Assembly: GCA_030407085.1 (NCBI GenBank)
Contig: CM059586.1
Location: forward strand, 27,329,501 to 27,393,500
Reading direction: 5' to 3'
Length of the DNA: 64,000 bases
Source of the DNA: Trichopria drosophilae
Taxonomy: Eukaryota; Arthropoda; Insecta; Hymenoptera; Diapriidae
The translations under genes were made by a program, and so were the position numbers. The notes below the pieces were generated by a model, which ran no database searches, was not told the origin of the DNA, and was given only the letters and a program-made list of their open reading frames with translations. This document shows, in pieces, positions 22,617 to 33,850 of this stretch; the stretch's first letter is position 1; every line of letters starts with the position of its first letter.

Positions 22617-23268
22617 TTTTTATATGTTTATTCTAAAAGCATATTTTTTGGACTTATTTATAAAAAAAGAATTGTTCCTTTGTTGCGTGTTTATAATGAG
22701 ATATCGTACCTGGAAGTCCAAATGATACTTTAGGGTGAAGCAGCGACATTTTTTCATGGATGTCTTTTTTCCGTGATTATTATTTAATTTAGAATTTCCT
22801 TTTAATGAATGAATTGAGTAACTAAGGGCGAAATTAAAACATGTCGCCCTGATAGAATATGAGTATTCAAAGCTCCCGAAGATGCAATTTTTGTTCTTGC
22901 TACTGTTGGAAACTTTGATATATCTGAAGAGATTCATTCCACCAACGTGGAAATTTTATATTTATTAAAACAAATAATAAAAACTTATAAGATTATGACT
23001 TGCACTTAATTTTATGATAGTCGTCTCAAAGATCTCTAAAAATAAGGATTTGCCACTTCACCCCGATATCGCCGCTTCGCCCCGTGTTTTTTAAGTTTTT
23101 TAAATTGGCCATAGCTGGCCATCTATAAAACATGTACCGTAACATGTATGTAAATATTGACTATAAAATTATCTATCAAATGATAGTTTGCATTATCCTA
23201 AATACGAAATTTAAGGAGAGATATGATACACGAAAAAAATCCTCGCAGCTTCGCCCCAGCTTCCCCTA

Positions 23269-24107
23269 CATATTATGTCCAAAACAATTATGGTAGATTC
23301 AACAAGCCGTTATAATACAAAATCGTCTATTGATTTTTTGTTTGTACAAGGCAATAAACAATCCAAACAAATTGTCAGATCGACGACATAAACAAAATTC
23401 AATTGAATCAGACGAAAAGTTTACTCTTTAGCACGCGATGCAGGGAAGTTTCGGGATGCGTATCACACCTCCACTATCAGCGAAATGCACATTTGCCAGT
23501 CCTTGGAAATCAATGGACGTTCGTGTTGGGAAAATTAGCAACGGTCCTGCATAACCTCGTCCCTTGCACATACACATAGGTGGAGAAAACAGTGCAGGGC
23601 ATATATCGCCAAGCGGAAGTTTGCGTTTTGTTGGCAGTGGGTCTTGCAACGAATCAAGCAGCGGTCGCGGTTAGTTCGCTTCGCATGTTCGCACTTTCCG
23701 CGATAAACATTTCATGCGCGATACTACGTCGCAGGGTACTTCAGCTCAACTCGAAGGGACCCTTTACAACACGCTTGCACACTCGTGCAGTACGTGTGAT
23801 AGCCTATTTCATACCTCCCCTCACACTTTAGCTTTCAAATTGCGCACGGCACTGTAACGGGATACGAAAGTTACGACGTTCTAGGAATCCATATTACAAC
23901 AGGGAATGTCGATATGATATATTCTAATATGACACGCGTAGTAACCGGAATCCTGCATTCCATGACTCTGATATATCGAGTGTATTTCAATTTTTCGTCA
24001 TAATAGATTTTATGCTTTACAAAAACGTTTTTTTGCGGGAACTTGCACTTGAAATATCGACCGTTAATCAATTTTCAAAATCTAAATATCTCATATTAAT
24101 ACTCGAG
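23269..24107. other. Less A+T-rich single-copy-looking segment
   Basis: From about 23420 to 23880 the base composition shifts toward G+C with no transposon ends. Words include CCAAGCGGAAGTTTGCGTTT and CGCAGGGTACTTCAGCTCAA. Overlapping short frames on both strands (minus 23428-23649, plus 23580-23831) have no recognisable domain. It could be an untranslated exon, promoter or enhancer. No test is possible from sequence alone. Confidence 0.35.
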
Positions 24108-24909
24108 CACTGAGAGAAGTTTAGGGTAGCAGGTACCCTAAGCTAGGAGACGGGCGGTCCGAAAAATAGAAACCGCAATTAAACCGCGATTAAAAATTGT
24201 GGGCATTAAATTAAAATTTCTTTTATTTAGCACCATCTTTGTTTTAGCTTTAAGAAAGTGTATATACAACTTCAGCACGGTTAAAGTATTTAATGATATT
24301 AAAAAACTCGACTGAAGTACAAAAGTTGGTGTTATTTTCATATTAACGCTTCCGTCGTGAAAATGGTGCAAGATAGCATAAAATTATACTAAACCTTTTT
24401 TATAGAGCACGAAATTTCCTACAAAAATGTCACGGAGACCCCTAATCTAAAGTCAATAGCCTTAAATAATGCTTAAAGTTGCATCGAAAATTTTTGAGGT
24501 TATAGATCGGTCACCGTTGACTTCTAAGATGAAATTATGTCGTTATTTGTGGCTAAACTATTGTCTTTAGACTAGGTCCCTCATTGACTTTTTTGTAGGA
24601 AATTTTGTGCTCTACAATAAAGGTTTTGTAGAATTTTGTGCTATCTAGCACCATTTTTGATACGGAAGCGTTAATATGAAAATAACACAAATTTTTATAC
24701 TTCAATCGAGTATTTTAATATAATTAAATACTTTAACTATGTAGATGTTGTATACACACTTTCTTAATGATAAAACAAAGATGGTGCAGAAGAAAAAAAT
24801 TTTTATTTTAACGCCCACAATTTTTAATCGCGGTTTAATAGCGGTTTTTATTTTTCGGACCGCCCGTGCCCTAGCTTAGGGTATCTGCTACCCTAAACTT
24901 CTCTCAGTG
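24108..24909. mobile_element. Near-complete 0.8-kb foldback element
   Basis: The element starts CACTGAGAGAAGTTTAGGGT and ends ACCCTAAACTTCTCTCAGTG. The two arms can be followed as complements almost to the centre. Examples are CGGGCGGTCCGAAAAATAGA (near 24151) against its complement near 24860, CATATTAACGCTTCCGT (24340) against ACGGAAGCGTTAATATG (24662), and GCACGAAATTTCCTACAAAA (24408) against TTTTGTAGGAAATTTTGTGC (24592). Each arm is thus about 380 bp with a short loop. Divergence between the arms is low, implying recent origin or correction. No transposase. Confidence 0.85.
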
Positions 24910-25079
24910 AGGCCATAGTAAAATCAGATTGGAGTCAGGAAAGTAAAATCGAATCGAAAAAATACCGCCATATAGAGAATTTCATTTAACATTCTTTAAT
25001 TCGACTTCAACTCTTTTAGGAAATAATTAAAAAGTGAAAAATTTCACCGGCCGCTAATTCACAACTTTTAAATATACTA

Positions 25080-26067
25080 CACTCTAAAATTATTGGACTG
25101 AAATTTCAGTCCAATGGAGTAGAAAATGGAGTAGACCGGGTTCAACTACATTTGAGTTCTTTGGAGTCGTAATAGTATATGCCGTATAGACAGGACTAGT
25201 TACTACGCGGCCGGCTTTTTTATTTCAACTCGCTATAACATATTCAATTTTGAAGGTTTTAAAATGAATAAAAAAAGAAATTGTTCGTTGGAGATTTCCG
25301 CATCTAATGGTGAAATAATAAATTATATATCTCAATAAACAATAAAGTTATTAATTTTTTTCTACGCAACTGCAAAATATACCTTCTGGCTCTTCGTTTA
25401 TCGAGCAAATTTCGAGTATCCGAAAACTGTCAGCGAGAAAGTTGTTCATAAAGGTATGAACAAATTTTCTGGAAAGTTTTATTTTTATTAGTCTAATAGT
25501 CAAAAAGTAATGAATGTTTAAAGTTGGTGGCAGCCGATGACCGACGCGTCATGTGCTTCGAGGCCCTGAAAAACGTCACTGTTTATTGAGATATATAATT
25601 TATTTATTCTTCATTAGATGCAAAAAACTCTAAAGAAGAATTTCTTTTTTTGTTCGTTTCAAAATTCTCAGAATTGAATAAGTTATAGAGGGTTGAAATA
25701 AAACATGTTTGTCGGCCGGCAACGTACTAACCAGCTTTCGATGCAATATATATAACTACACCGATAAGGGGCCATCCATAAACTACGTAGACCTGTTTTG
25801 TGCATTTTTGACCCCTCCCCCCCCCCCTCTCTCCCCGTAGACAGGTTTATGATTTTTATACATACATGTTATACAGACCGTAGTTCTTGACCGACGCCCC
25901 CCTTAAATTATTACGTAGTTTATGGGTGGCCCCTAAAGGGATTCAAACCTAGCCTGAAATACCTCAAAATACCAAATGTGACTCCAAGAGAGTAAAATTG
26001 AAGCCTGTAGAAATTGAGCGATTACTCTCTCATGGACTCTGCAATTGAGTCCAGTAATTTTAGAGTG
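25080..26067. mobile_element. Inverted-repeat element, CACTCTAAAATTA ends
   Basis: CACTCTAAAATTATTGGACT on the left is mirrored by AGTCCAGTAATTTTAGAGTG on the right. Inner blocks also pair, for example GCCGGCTTTTTTATTTCAAC with GTTGAAATAAAACATG..GGCCGGC, and TTATATATCTCAATAAACA with TGTTTATTGAGATATATAA. Pairing fails where the 25768-25933 element sits, marking that as a later insertion. Confidence 0.75.
25768..25933. mobile_element. PIF/Harbinger-like MITE, TAA target duplication
   Basis: GGGGCCATCCATAAACTACG on the left is mirrored by TACGTAGTTTATGGGTGGCC then CC on the right, flanked on both sides by TAA. A 3-bp TWA-type duplication with G-rich ends is typical of PIF/Harbinger. GGGGCC(A/G)TCCATAAA ends of this sort recur in many arthropod genomes, from memory. 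The interior has a C-run (GACCCCTCCCCCCCCCC, near 25811). It is nested within the 25080-26067 element. Confidence 0.7.
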
Positions 26068-26704
26068 GCACAATATCTCGTGAATTATCGAACCAAACGA
26101 CTTGAAATTTTAACTACATATACAATATAGTAATACAAAAACGAATAGAAGATTGACAAATTTTACCTTCTTTTTTCTTTTAATACAGGCATATTTAAAC
26201 GCGATGCAAATAGTATTTATGACTAGTTATGTTCAAACGCTTAGGGAGCCGAGCGTAGTTTTCAAAAATAAGACTAAAATTGTGGCATTAAAATAGAAAG
26301 AGTTGAAGAAGTTTTCTGCGAAAACAGAATTTGGAAAAATTTAAACAATTAAAAACTACGAACGTTACGAGGCATTTTCACGATATAAAATGCGCAAGCG
26401 CGAATTCAATTGTTTCCTACAGTTTTGTACAGAAAACGGACAATTTTCGTATAGTTTTAACATCGTATCCTAGCGCATGCGCACAATTCTTTACTTGAAA
26501 TGAAAAGTTCTGCGACGCGACCTGACATTCTTAAAAATAATTTTAATATAAATAAGTGAATTATTTTTTCTCAAATTCAAAGGTTTGCCATTTATAAAAT
26601 CTATACGTCGCATCGAATTTTGCTACTAAATTTTGTTTGCTAAGATTCATCTTCTGCAATACAGCCCATAACTTATGAAACACCCTGTACATGTCGCGGT
26701 GTGC
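26068..26704. other. No gene recognised; arthropod-type CACCCTGTA repeat edge
   Basis: The end of this stretch reads CATAACTTATGAAACACCCT then GTAC (near 26665-26690), a word I recall from ends of insect dispersed repeats. No paired partner was found. The rest is A+T-rich with two GCGCAAGCGCG / GCGCATGCGC words and no coding frame. Confidence 0.4.
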
Positions 26705-27814
26705 CTGAAGGGTGTGAAAGTTTTACTAAAATAGATTCAAAATCTAGTACAGCAGAAAGATTCTATATTGTTTGGATATTAAAAATCAGTTGAATTAAAA
26801 ATCCTGGCTGCTCCATTGTGTGAGTTATGCGTAGTCTTAGATTTTTACAAATCAACTGTGCACCACACAGCTAGCGTGGACGAGTTTGTACAACGCTTTT
26901 TCAAATGTGCCGGTTTTCTAATATATATAAAAAATAAATGTATTGTTCACTTTTGTAATGGACAATCTTAGTTACCACTCTTATTGTTAGCCGAACCCAG
27001 GACCAACAACAAAGGCATAGGAGCTGAATAGTCCCATTTCGTTTTTTTTTATTTTTATCTTTTATTATTATTTTTTCATATTTTTCACATTTTCTTGAAT
27101 AAATTATAAATCAAACGATATCTAATGACAGTAAGTAAGTTTTAATCATATGTAGGAAAAGAGATTGGGTGTAAGTATAATTATAAGTAAAAATAATAAG
27201 TGTAGCGATGAATATTCACTGCTTTTAATAGCTATGATCAATATGATATCTTATGTATACTTGATACCTTAAAACGTGCACAGAATTTCAATAAATCACG
27301 ATGTATTGTGTTCTCCGCTTTGCTATACGACCGATATCCTAATCCATTATTGTCTTCTAAATAATTTAGACTTTCTTTTATGTGATCAAGAATTATGTGA
27401 ATTTTTAGAGTTTCAGAAAGATCATCAATAATTTTTAAAGCCTTATCTAACTCGTTGATATAAGCCTCAGGTGATAGTCTGACTTTTCCAGAAGTAAAAA
27501 CAATATTAGATAATTACGACAACGGGTATAAATATGAAAATCCCTGCCTTTTTGTATATTTTTGTATGTTCTAGTTTGTAAGCTTCTTTCAATAGCGTTT
27601 GACATGCAGTCCATTCAAACGCGTATCCGTGGTGGTTTTTTTAAACTAGACTATGTAAGACGATATAAGATTTTTAGTACAGGTTGTTATGTATAAATCT
27701 AAGAATACGCATAACTCGGGAAAAGGAGCTGCAAGGATTTCAATTCAACTGATTTTTGATATCGAACATTATAGAATTTTAGGGAAACTTTTAGCCTATT
27801 TGCACACCCTGATG
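26705..27814. mobile_element. DNA transposon relic, 150-bp inverted ends, carries broken gene
   Basis: The left arm (26705-26862) and the right arm (27678-27814) are clear complements: CTGAAGGGTGTG with CACACCCTGATG, ATCAGTTGAATTAAAAATCC against the complement of GGATTTCAATTCAACTGAT, and GAGTTATGCGTAGTCTTAGA against the complement of TCTAAGAATACGCATAACTC. Between them lies a minus-strand frameshifted transposase-like gene (27238-27637). It is about 1.1 kb in all, far too short for an autonomous element, so it is internally deleted. Confidence 0.7.
27238..27637 (-). pseudogene. Frameshifted transposase-like gene, C-terminal part
   Basis: On the minus strand, one frame (27637 down to 27506) encodes NHHGYAFEWTACQTLLKEAY, then further residues to a stop. 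The reading continues in another frame from about 27510 to a stop at 27238, giving VRLSPEAYINELDKALKI, then IHIILDHIKESLNYLE and GLGYRSYSKAENTIHRDLLK. The pattern K(V/I)HI(I/V)..H(L/I)...(L)...GLG..SE/K..E..HH/R.F/L..FW/C.R(Y/F)KV is one I recall from the C-terminal part of transposase-like proteins in insect and other invertebrate genomes. One frameshift and an N-terminal deletion make it non-functional. It is enclosed by the 150-bp inverted ends, so it is the element's own former gene. Confidence 0.55.
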
Positions 27815-28766
27815 CATCTTTGTATGTGGATGGTAATCGCTTGGAAGCCTTAATGCGCATAATCATTCGGAATGAATCGACTTCCAATCAGCAAACAAAA
27901 ATGTTTAAATATTCCAAAAGAATACTTCTTGAATGTATTTATGAAAGAAGAATTCTTTTTGTATGCTTAAAAATACACCGAATGTCCGCTATAATTATTA
28001 AATAAAGAGTTACATAAGAATTATTTTTTTTAATTTATTTGGTAAAATAAAGGTTCATCAAAATCCTTAACAAAATTTTCATAAAGAATCCTTTTACGTA
28101 AAAGTGAAACATCTAAGAATTCCTAAAGAATTCTTTGGAATTCTTTTTTGTAAATATTTATTTTGTAATCAATTACATTTTTCATAAAGATTACTTCCTT
28201 TCGGATTACTTTAAGAATGATATGTTGCGGACATTCATGATTACTTAAACAATTCTTTATTTCAAAAGTGTGCTTATTGGCTGCTTTCGGCGTTGTAAAC
28301 ATGAAAGATGTTCATACTATTGAAGTCTGAATAAAGTTTGTATTGAGATAAATCTGGACCTTACGCTCCAGGAGACTTCCCATTAATTTGTGATATCACT
28401 GATATTTCAACTTTTTACTATTGTTTCATTGTATAAAATTACTCATCGCAAACCTTACATAAAAAATATAGGATGTTGCCAACTCGGGAACCGCGATCCC
28501 TATTCGACCGTTTCACACTGCGAGACACTATTGTTACACAAGAAGAATCCTCAGTGATGAATTGCATGTCTCTTTTGTTCTACCTAATACGGGTAAAAAA
28601 TAATTTACTACCCTAGCGTAAAAATTATTGAACAGCTGAAATTATGGATTTTAATACCCTAATTAGCGTAAGCAGGCTCCATGTTTTCTGCAGCACCAAG
28701 TATTACACTTATTACATAAGAGTAGTCCGACCTATCAGCGGTGCGTGATCTTATAGTACAACAATA
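27815..28766. other. No gene recognised; AAGAATTC-rich patch
   Basis: From about 27910 to 28260, AAAGAATTCTT-type words recur in both orientations (AAAGAATACTTCTTGAATG, AAGAAGAATTCTTTTTG, CTAAAGAATTCTTTGGAATT), with ATGTCCGC (27982) opposed by GCGGACAT (28226). A decayed small inverted-repeat element is likely but its borders are unclear. The remainder (28260-28766) has no recognised feature. Confidence 0.4.
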
Positions 28767-29269
28767 CACTGAGAGAAATTATTTACTAATAGTTAATGTA
28801 AGCTAATTTTAAGCCTCTTACATTTACTGTAAAATTATAATAGTAACTGTAAAGTCATAAACGACAGCTTCAGCAAGACAGACAGGTTCAGCAATGTTTA
28901 TGTATATTAACTCGTATATTGTAATATTAAATGAGCGTTCGTTAATTGTTAATAAATCTTATATTAAGTTCTGTCGTTTGAATTGCGCATGTCAACAATG
29001 AGTCGAAAAATTCGCAGAAAGTCGAAGGTCCGCTCGTGTGTTTGTTTATCTCTGTTTCAGTGAAATTGTAAGCGTGTAAATATGCCACGAAATGGTCCCA
29101 ACATTAATATTTAAAATTCTTATATAACTATTAACATAACACATTTAACCGAATCAACTATTACGATAACTTCAGGCTAAAGTACATTACCTTAAGATCA
29201 AAATCTAAATTCTGTTAGCTTCACTATAAAGATATTCCATTAACTGTAAACAAACATTTCTCTCAGTGA
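28767..29269. mobile_element. CACTGAGAGAA-family MITE, full-length copy
   Basis: CACTGAGAGAAATTATTTAC..AGTTAATG on the left is mirrored by CATTAACTGTAAACAAACATTTCTCTCAGTG on the right, giving imperfect ends of about 32 bp. The 503-bp unit aligns with the truncated copy at 1990-2438 across nearly its whole length. No coding capacity. It abuts the next element's left end at 29273. Confidence 0.8.
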
Positions 29270-29414
29270 TAGTATATGAATCGGTCCATGCAAAAAGGGC
29301 ACTAAGTTCATTTTTCGGTAAATTGAGATAATAATAAATTCTAACTTTTGAGGCTCCGGTCTTTCATTTGACACTTATTAAAATTATTAATCTTCATTTC
29401 CTGATATCCGATAA

Positions 29415-29459
29415 ATGCAAAAAGGGCCCTAAGTCCAGGACTTAGGTCCCTTTTTGCAT
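29415..29459. repeat. 45-bp near-perfect palindrome
   Basis: ATGCAAAAAGGGCCCTAAGT followed by CCAGG and then ACTTAGGTCCCTTTTTGCAT forms a hairpin with about 22-bp arms and one mismatch. Each arm is a copy of the element's terminal motif, as if two element ends were joined head to head. Confidence 0.85.
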
Positions 29460-29496
29460 AAATTGGAAGTGACATTTTTTTATATCGGGTATTATT

Positions 29497-30099
29497 TACA
29501 CTGAGAAAAAATGTAGTAAAAGATAGTATTTAATACTACTTGTTGCGGTAAAATATGTGCCAATAAATACATGTCGTTTATATTTTACCACTATAAATTG
29601 TCATGTAAGATATATTGTAGGATACCTATTGTAGTTGTAATAGTTACAACTACACTGGTGAACAACAAATACTGTACCAGTTTTGTATACTATCCATATT
29701 GGTAAATATAGTTATGTTAACATATACGAAAATCATGTTACCACAATGTTTAGTATTGAAATATTAAATATGAATAATTTAAAGTTATTCGTATTAAGAG
29801 AAATTTGTTTACTGATTATTACACACATACTCACTGCATTTACAAATAACAACAATCTTTCGGAACTGTTATAATTTAACGTCTGTTAACTAACAACCGT
29901 CGGTTAAAATTACAACAATATATACCAGATAAATATCTAGGTTTCTACAATTCCCTGATCGAATGGCCTACTGTTACTGATGAAAAAGATAATGAATTTA
30001 GTTCTTAATAAACTGCAAAATGTAATTTTACATTGTATTATACTTTTGCAAATAAATTAGTTAGGTGTGCTATAAAATTATTACTTTTTTTTCATGTTA
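29497..30099. mobile_element. Probable nested MITE, TACACTGAGAAAAA end
   Basis: TACACTGAGAAAAAATGTAG then TAAAA on the left is loosely mirrored by TTATTACTTTTTTTTCATGTTA on the right. The left end belongs to the ACACTGA family seen at 8669, 16261 and 17936. It lies inside the 29273-30340 element. A 63-codon plus frame (29683-29874) is incidental. Confidence 0.45.
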
Positions 30100-30340
30100 C
30101 TCGTAATTCATGCAAAAAGGGACCTAAGTCCACTGATATTTTTTATAATTATTAAAAATCCTCTTTAACTTTAAGCATAGAACGATATTTGCACTATTGT
30201 AAGTGCACAAAAGCAACATTTCTATTAAATAATATTTTTATTTTTCATTCTGTAAGAAAAGTAAATCAGTTTTTTGCGTTTTCTCAACAACTATCTATAT
30301 GGACTTAGTGCCCTTTTTGCATGGACCAATTCATATATGG

Positions 30341-33300
30341 TAGTTTTTTATCGATACAGTTTCGACAAAATTTCAAAAATTTGACAGAAATATGCAGAGA
30401 AAATCTGGACAATCCTTGATACAACTTGACTGGATTAATTCCTGCTTTTCGCTTGATATTTTTCAAAAGTTACTACCTGAGATGAAGTACATTAAATCGA
30501 TTCCTTTATATTAATGGAATTGCACTCACTCGGTTGACTGAGGATTTCTAAGGAATTTGAAAGGAGAATTATTAAAGCTTGATACTTCATTTATTACATT
30601 TCTGTACAAATCGACAGCTTTCAAATTTACAATTTATGTTTAAATTGTGATTCTATATTAAATACCAAGATGTTGCTCGTTCAAATTAGAAACCGCGACA
30701 TTTCTGTGTTTCGTAATTGTAAATTTATTCACATAATGTACAAACTGCAGTGACATTTCAATAATCCTACGTAAGATTACATAATTTCAAGATATTATTG
30801 AGATAAATGTCATTAACGTGAACGTTAATAACTTGGTTATTCATTACGAAATGAAATTATAATCAGCATTGTTCATAAAGTTGCTGAAAGTGTTTAAACA
30901 TTTGCAAACAATTTTTTCACAGAGAAATTTATTGTTAACGTATTATTTAAAAAGTCATTACACATTTGACAAAGAATCCTTTACAGTAAAGCGTTCTGGA
31001 ATCATTATTAAAATTGCATCCAATTGACCGATACAAGCAGATAAGTTGTATAATCACTCATTACAAATTGAATATGGAATTTTTCGAAAAATTTGCATAT
31101 TTTTGGTGATGTGTATCCATATATTTGAGGTCACTTGACTGTCGTTCAGCAAAAATACATTTTATTGTGCTGAAGGGCTTCTTTCCAGCGAAACTATGAC
31201 CCCCTCGAGACCATCTCAACTTGTGGAACCACACCGAAGCGTGAGACTCATTCGATCAGAAACCCAAGGTACCCAAAGGGTATAAGAAACTCTTTACGAC
31301 GAAGCAATAGTAAATGTGCATACTAACTCAAAGATTATTCGTTAAAAAATCTAATTTTTTAAAATAGTATTAACCACTCATTCATCTAAAATTAAAGGGA
31401 ATACTAGAGGTTACTTTCGACAATTAATTAGTATTTCCGTAAACAGTAAACATATATTGGCATATTTCTGGACCTTTTTACTTTTCGGCTATCGTCAAAT
31501 TTACGCCATCAGGCAATGAATATGTCATAGTTTTTATTGGCCGTTTCTTCAATTTCACAAATTTGAGGTATGCTAATCGCCAAATAATCTCAAGTTGCTC
31601 AGAGACCTAAGTACATTTTTTTCATTCTCGTTATTATTAATTGTTGAGCATATATTCCAGGGACTTGTTTTTTACATACCTTTGGGAATATGGGGAACAT
31701 GAAAATATTCCGAGCAGAAATTTGTTCAGGCACAGATCTGGGTGTAACGCTTTTGGTCAGGCCCGGATCAGGGCACTAGTAAATTTCTACTCGGGATACC
31801 ACAACCAGGTGTGCCACAATCATAAAAGACTCAATAAAATTGGTGAATTTGGGTATTTGCGGTTTTGAGAAAATTGATTTTAGTAATTTTGCTGTTTTCT
31901 GAAAATTCATAACATGGAACCGTTTCTAGAAAACATAAATTTCAAGATTTTTAACGAAAAATAGTGTTCAAAATAATTGTTTAGCAAATTTATTTAAATA
32001 ACAGAGGCTAATTCAAGTTTGTATTCACAAACTTGACTAATCATTTTTGACGTAAAATTTGATGCTGAATCCGAAACTGATCGCAGAGTTGCTATATTGC
32101 GTCAGAATTTTCAGATATTTTAGTGTAAAAGTTCCAAAATAACAGATTTTTAGTACATTCGGCCTTATATCACATAACACATTATTTTTCTTTAACGAAA
32201 TGCGGAACTCTGGAAATCTGAAACTAGAATTTTGGCTTTTTCAACCAAACGGAACGGTTAATATTGATACAACATGTTTGTCCTATAGGATGCAAATTAC
32301 GATTTTGCGTTTCGTTTTCGGGGACCCAAAATAAATGTTTTCATTTTTTACCCGAAAAAGCTCTTCCTGGCATTTCACCACTATACTGGAAATAAATGTT
32401 GTTCGTATAATGGCGTACAATGTAATTTTGCTCCCTAGAGAAGAAAATACTATTACCGTTTCGAAAACTCGTTTTTCTGACAGAAACATGAATTGCCTTA
32501 TGTTTCTTAAGCCTTATGATATACTAAATTCTCTATTAAATGATGTTAGATAATTTATGACAAAAATTTTTTTACAAAACATGCACTAGGCATTTAAAAG
32601 GAACAAGATATAATCTGAAATATCTATTCAAAGTACTTGACGTTATCTAGAATTTGATGTCATAAACAATTTACGCTTTTTTGTTATATTGTTTCAGATC
32701 AAATTTAAGGATGTTAAAGTGAATACAGTTGAGTAACTCAATAAACGAGGCGGCATTAACATGACATACATTTTTAAATTAAATATCGATTCTTTTAAAA
32801 TTAAAAACGTTATTCTGTTATATTCAAGTGTGCATTAAATTGTCGAAAACATTTTTAAAAGCCGCTTCCATACTATTACAAAGAAAATCATTTTTTGGAA
32901 TGGTGTATGTTGCGACTACCGTGATCTTCTATTATCAGAATTAGTCCTTACTCATTGAGGTTTATTTGGAGTAAACGGACGAATTTAGTTAGAAGACTTT
33001 TTGTAGTGCCATGAAATGGCTAAATTCATATATTAATTATATTTTGCAATGTAAATCTAACACCTACGTAATAGATAAAAATTTCGTGTCAATTAGTCAC
33101 CACATGATTAGAAACATATAGGAGTGTAACTTCACATCCAAAATTATTGAAGAGTATTAAGAGTTGCTGCACATAAAATCGTGCATAGACATGTCCTGTC
33201 ACATATTAAAAATGTCTAACCTGTCTATAAACATGAAAGAGCTGTAGTCTGTATTAAAAGTCAACAGGAGACGTTAAATTAAACGTATTTTGGTTACATG

Positions 33301-33769
33301 CGCGCATAGATTGTCCTAATCACTTCATACGTTCTCATACACACTCACTAACAGATATTTCTGTTCAATTAAATACCTGTGCTCTCTACATATATTTGTC
33401 GAATGCTATTTTACATTATAACCTGAAATGCATCTAAACCTATAGCAGAAAGTTGAGTTAGCTGTAACCTCTAAAACATATTTGAGTATTTGCAGATATA
33501 GTGCTCGATTAATATTAATTGATTCAACGCCATATATATTGTAGATATGCAACGATGAGTAATGGATTTACCTATAGATATATTTCTAGTACTACGTTTA
33601 CGAATATATAGAAAACATTTTAGGTGTAACAATTTAGCAGTCACAAGTGACTGATAGTAATATTATTTAGCTGCATATGCAAACTTTACTTTTTTAATCC
33701 ATTCTTAGCAGTCTTTTTAATCTATTCGTTGACGTTGCAGTGTTGACTTTTCTGTAGCCTGTTTATTGC
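30341..33769. other. 3.4 kb without recognisable feature
   Basis: Neither transposon ends nor a convincing coding frame could be found. Frames at 31641-31868 (plus) and 32283-32553 (both strands) are short, overlapping and domain-free. The patch 31170-31310 (GAAACTATGACCCCCTCGAG, GGAACCACACCGAAGCGTGA) is less A+T-rich. This is one of the least repeat-like stretches in the window. Confidence 0.45.
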
Positions 33770-33850
33770 TACAGTAAAACCCCTCTAGATTGAACACTAG
33801 CTACATTGAACACCCCGTCAGATTGAACTATTTGACCTCTTTAGATTCAA
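33770..33850. repeat. Single pogo/Tigger-like transposon end
   Basis: TACAGTAAAACCCCTCTAGA followed by TTGAACACTAGC and two further ATTGAAC words has the layout of pogo/Tigger ends (CAGTAAAACCTCT...). No matching right end was found downstream, so it is a truncated remnant or the partner has decayed. Confidence 0.5.

Larger units (their letters stand above)
20947..23268. mobile_element. Composite DNA element, TAGGGGAAG ends and GGGGCGAAG subterminal repeats
   Basis: The left end TAGGGGAAGACGGGGCGAAG is mirrored by CTTCGCCCCAGCTTCCCCTA on the right. Subterminal GGGGCGAAGCGGCGA and GGGGCGAAGTGACGA words recur inverted at 23053-23085 (CACTTCACCCCGATATCGCC, GCTTCGCCCCGTG). TA at both borders may be the target site. 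The middle carries a nested element (21083-22268) and a tandem duplication (22312-22616). No intact transposase is visible. The superfamily is not assigned. Confidence 0.65.
29273..30340. mobile_element. Inverted-repeat element with TGCAAAAAGGGMCYTAAGTCC motifs
   Basis: The left TATATGAATCGGTCCATGCA, then AAAAGGGCACTAAGT, is mirrored by ACTTAGTGCCCTTTTTGCAT then GGACCAATTCATATA on the right. The core word ATGCAAAAAGGG(C/A)(A/C)CTAAGT occurs five times: 29288, 29415 and 30110 forward, and 29438-29459 and about 30301-30320 inverted. A further MITE (29497-30099) appears to be inserted in the middle. No transposase. Confidence 0.75.
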
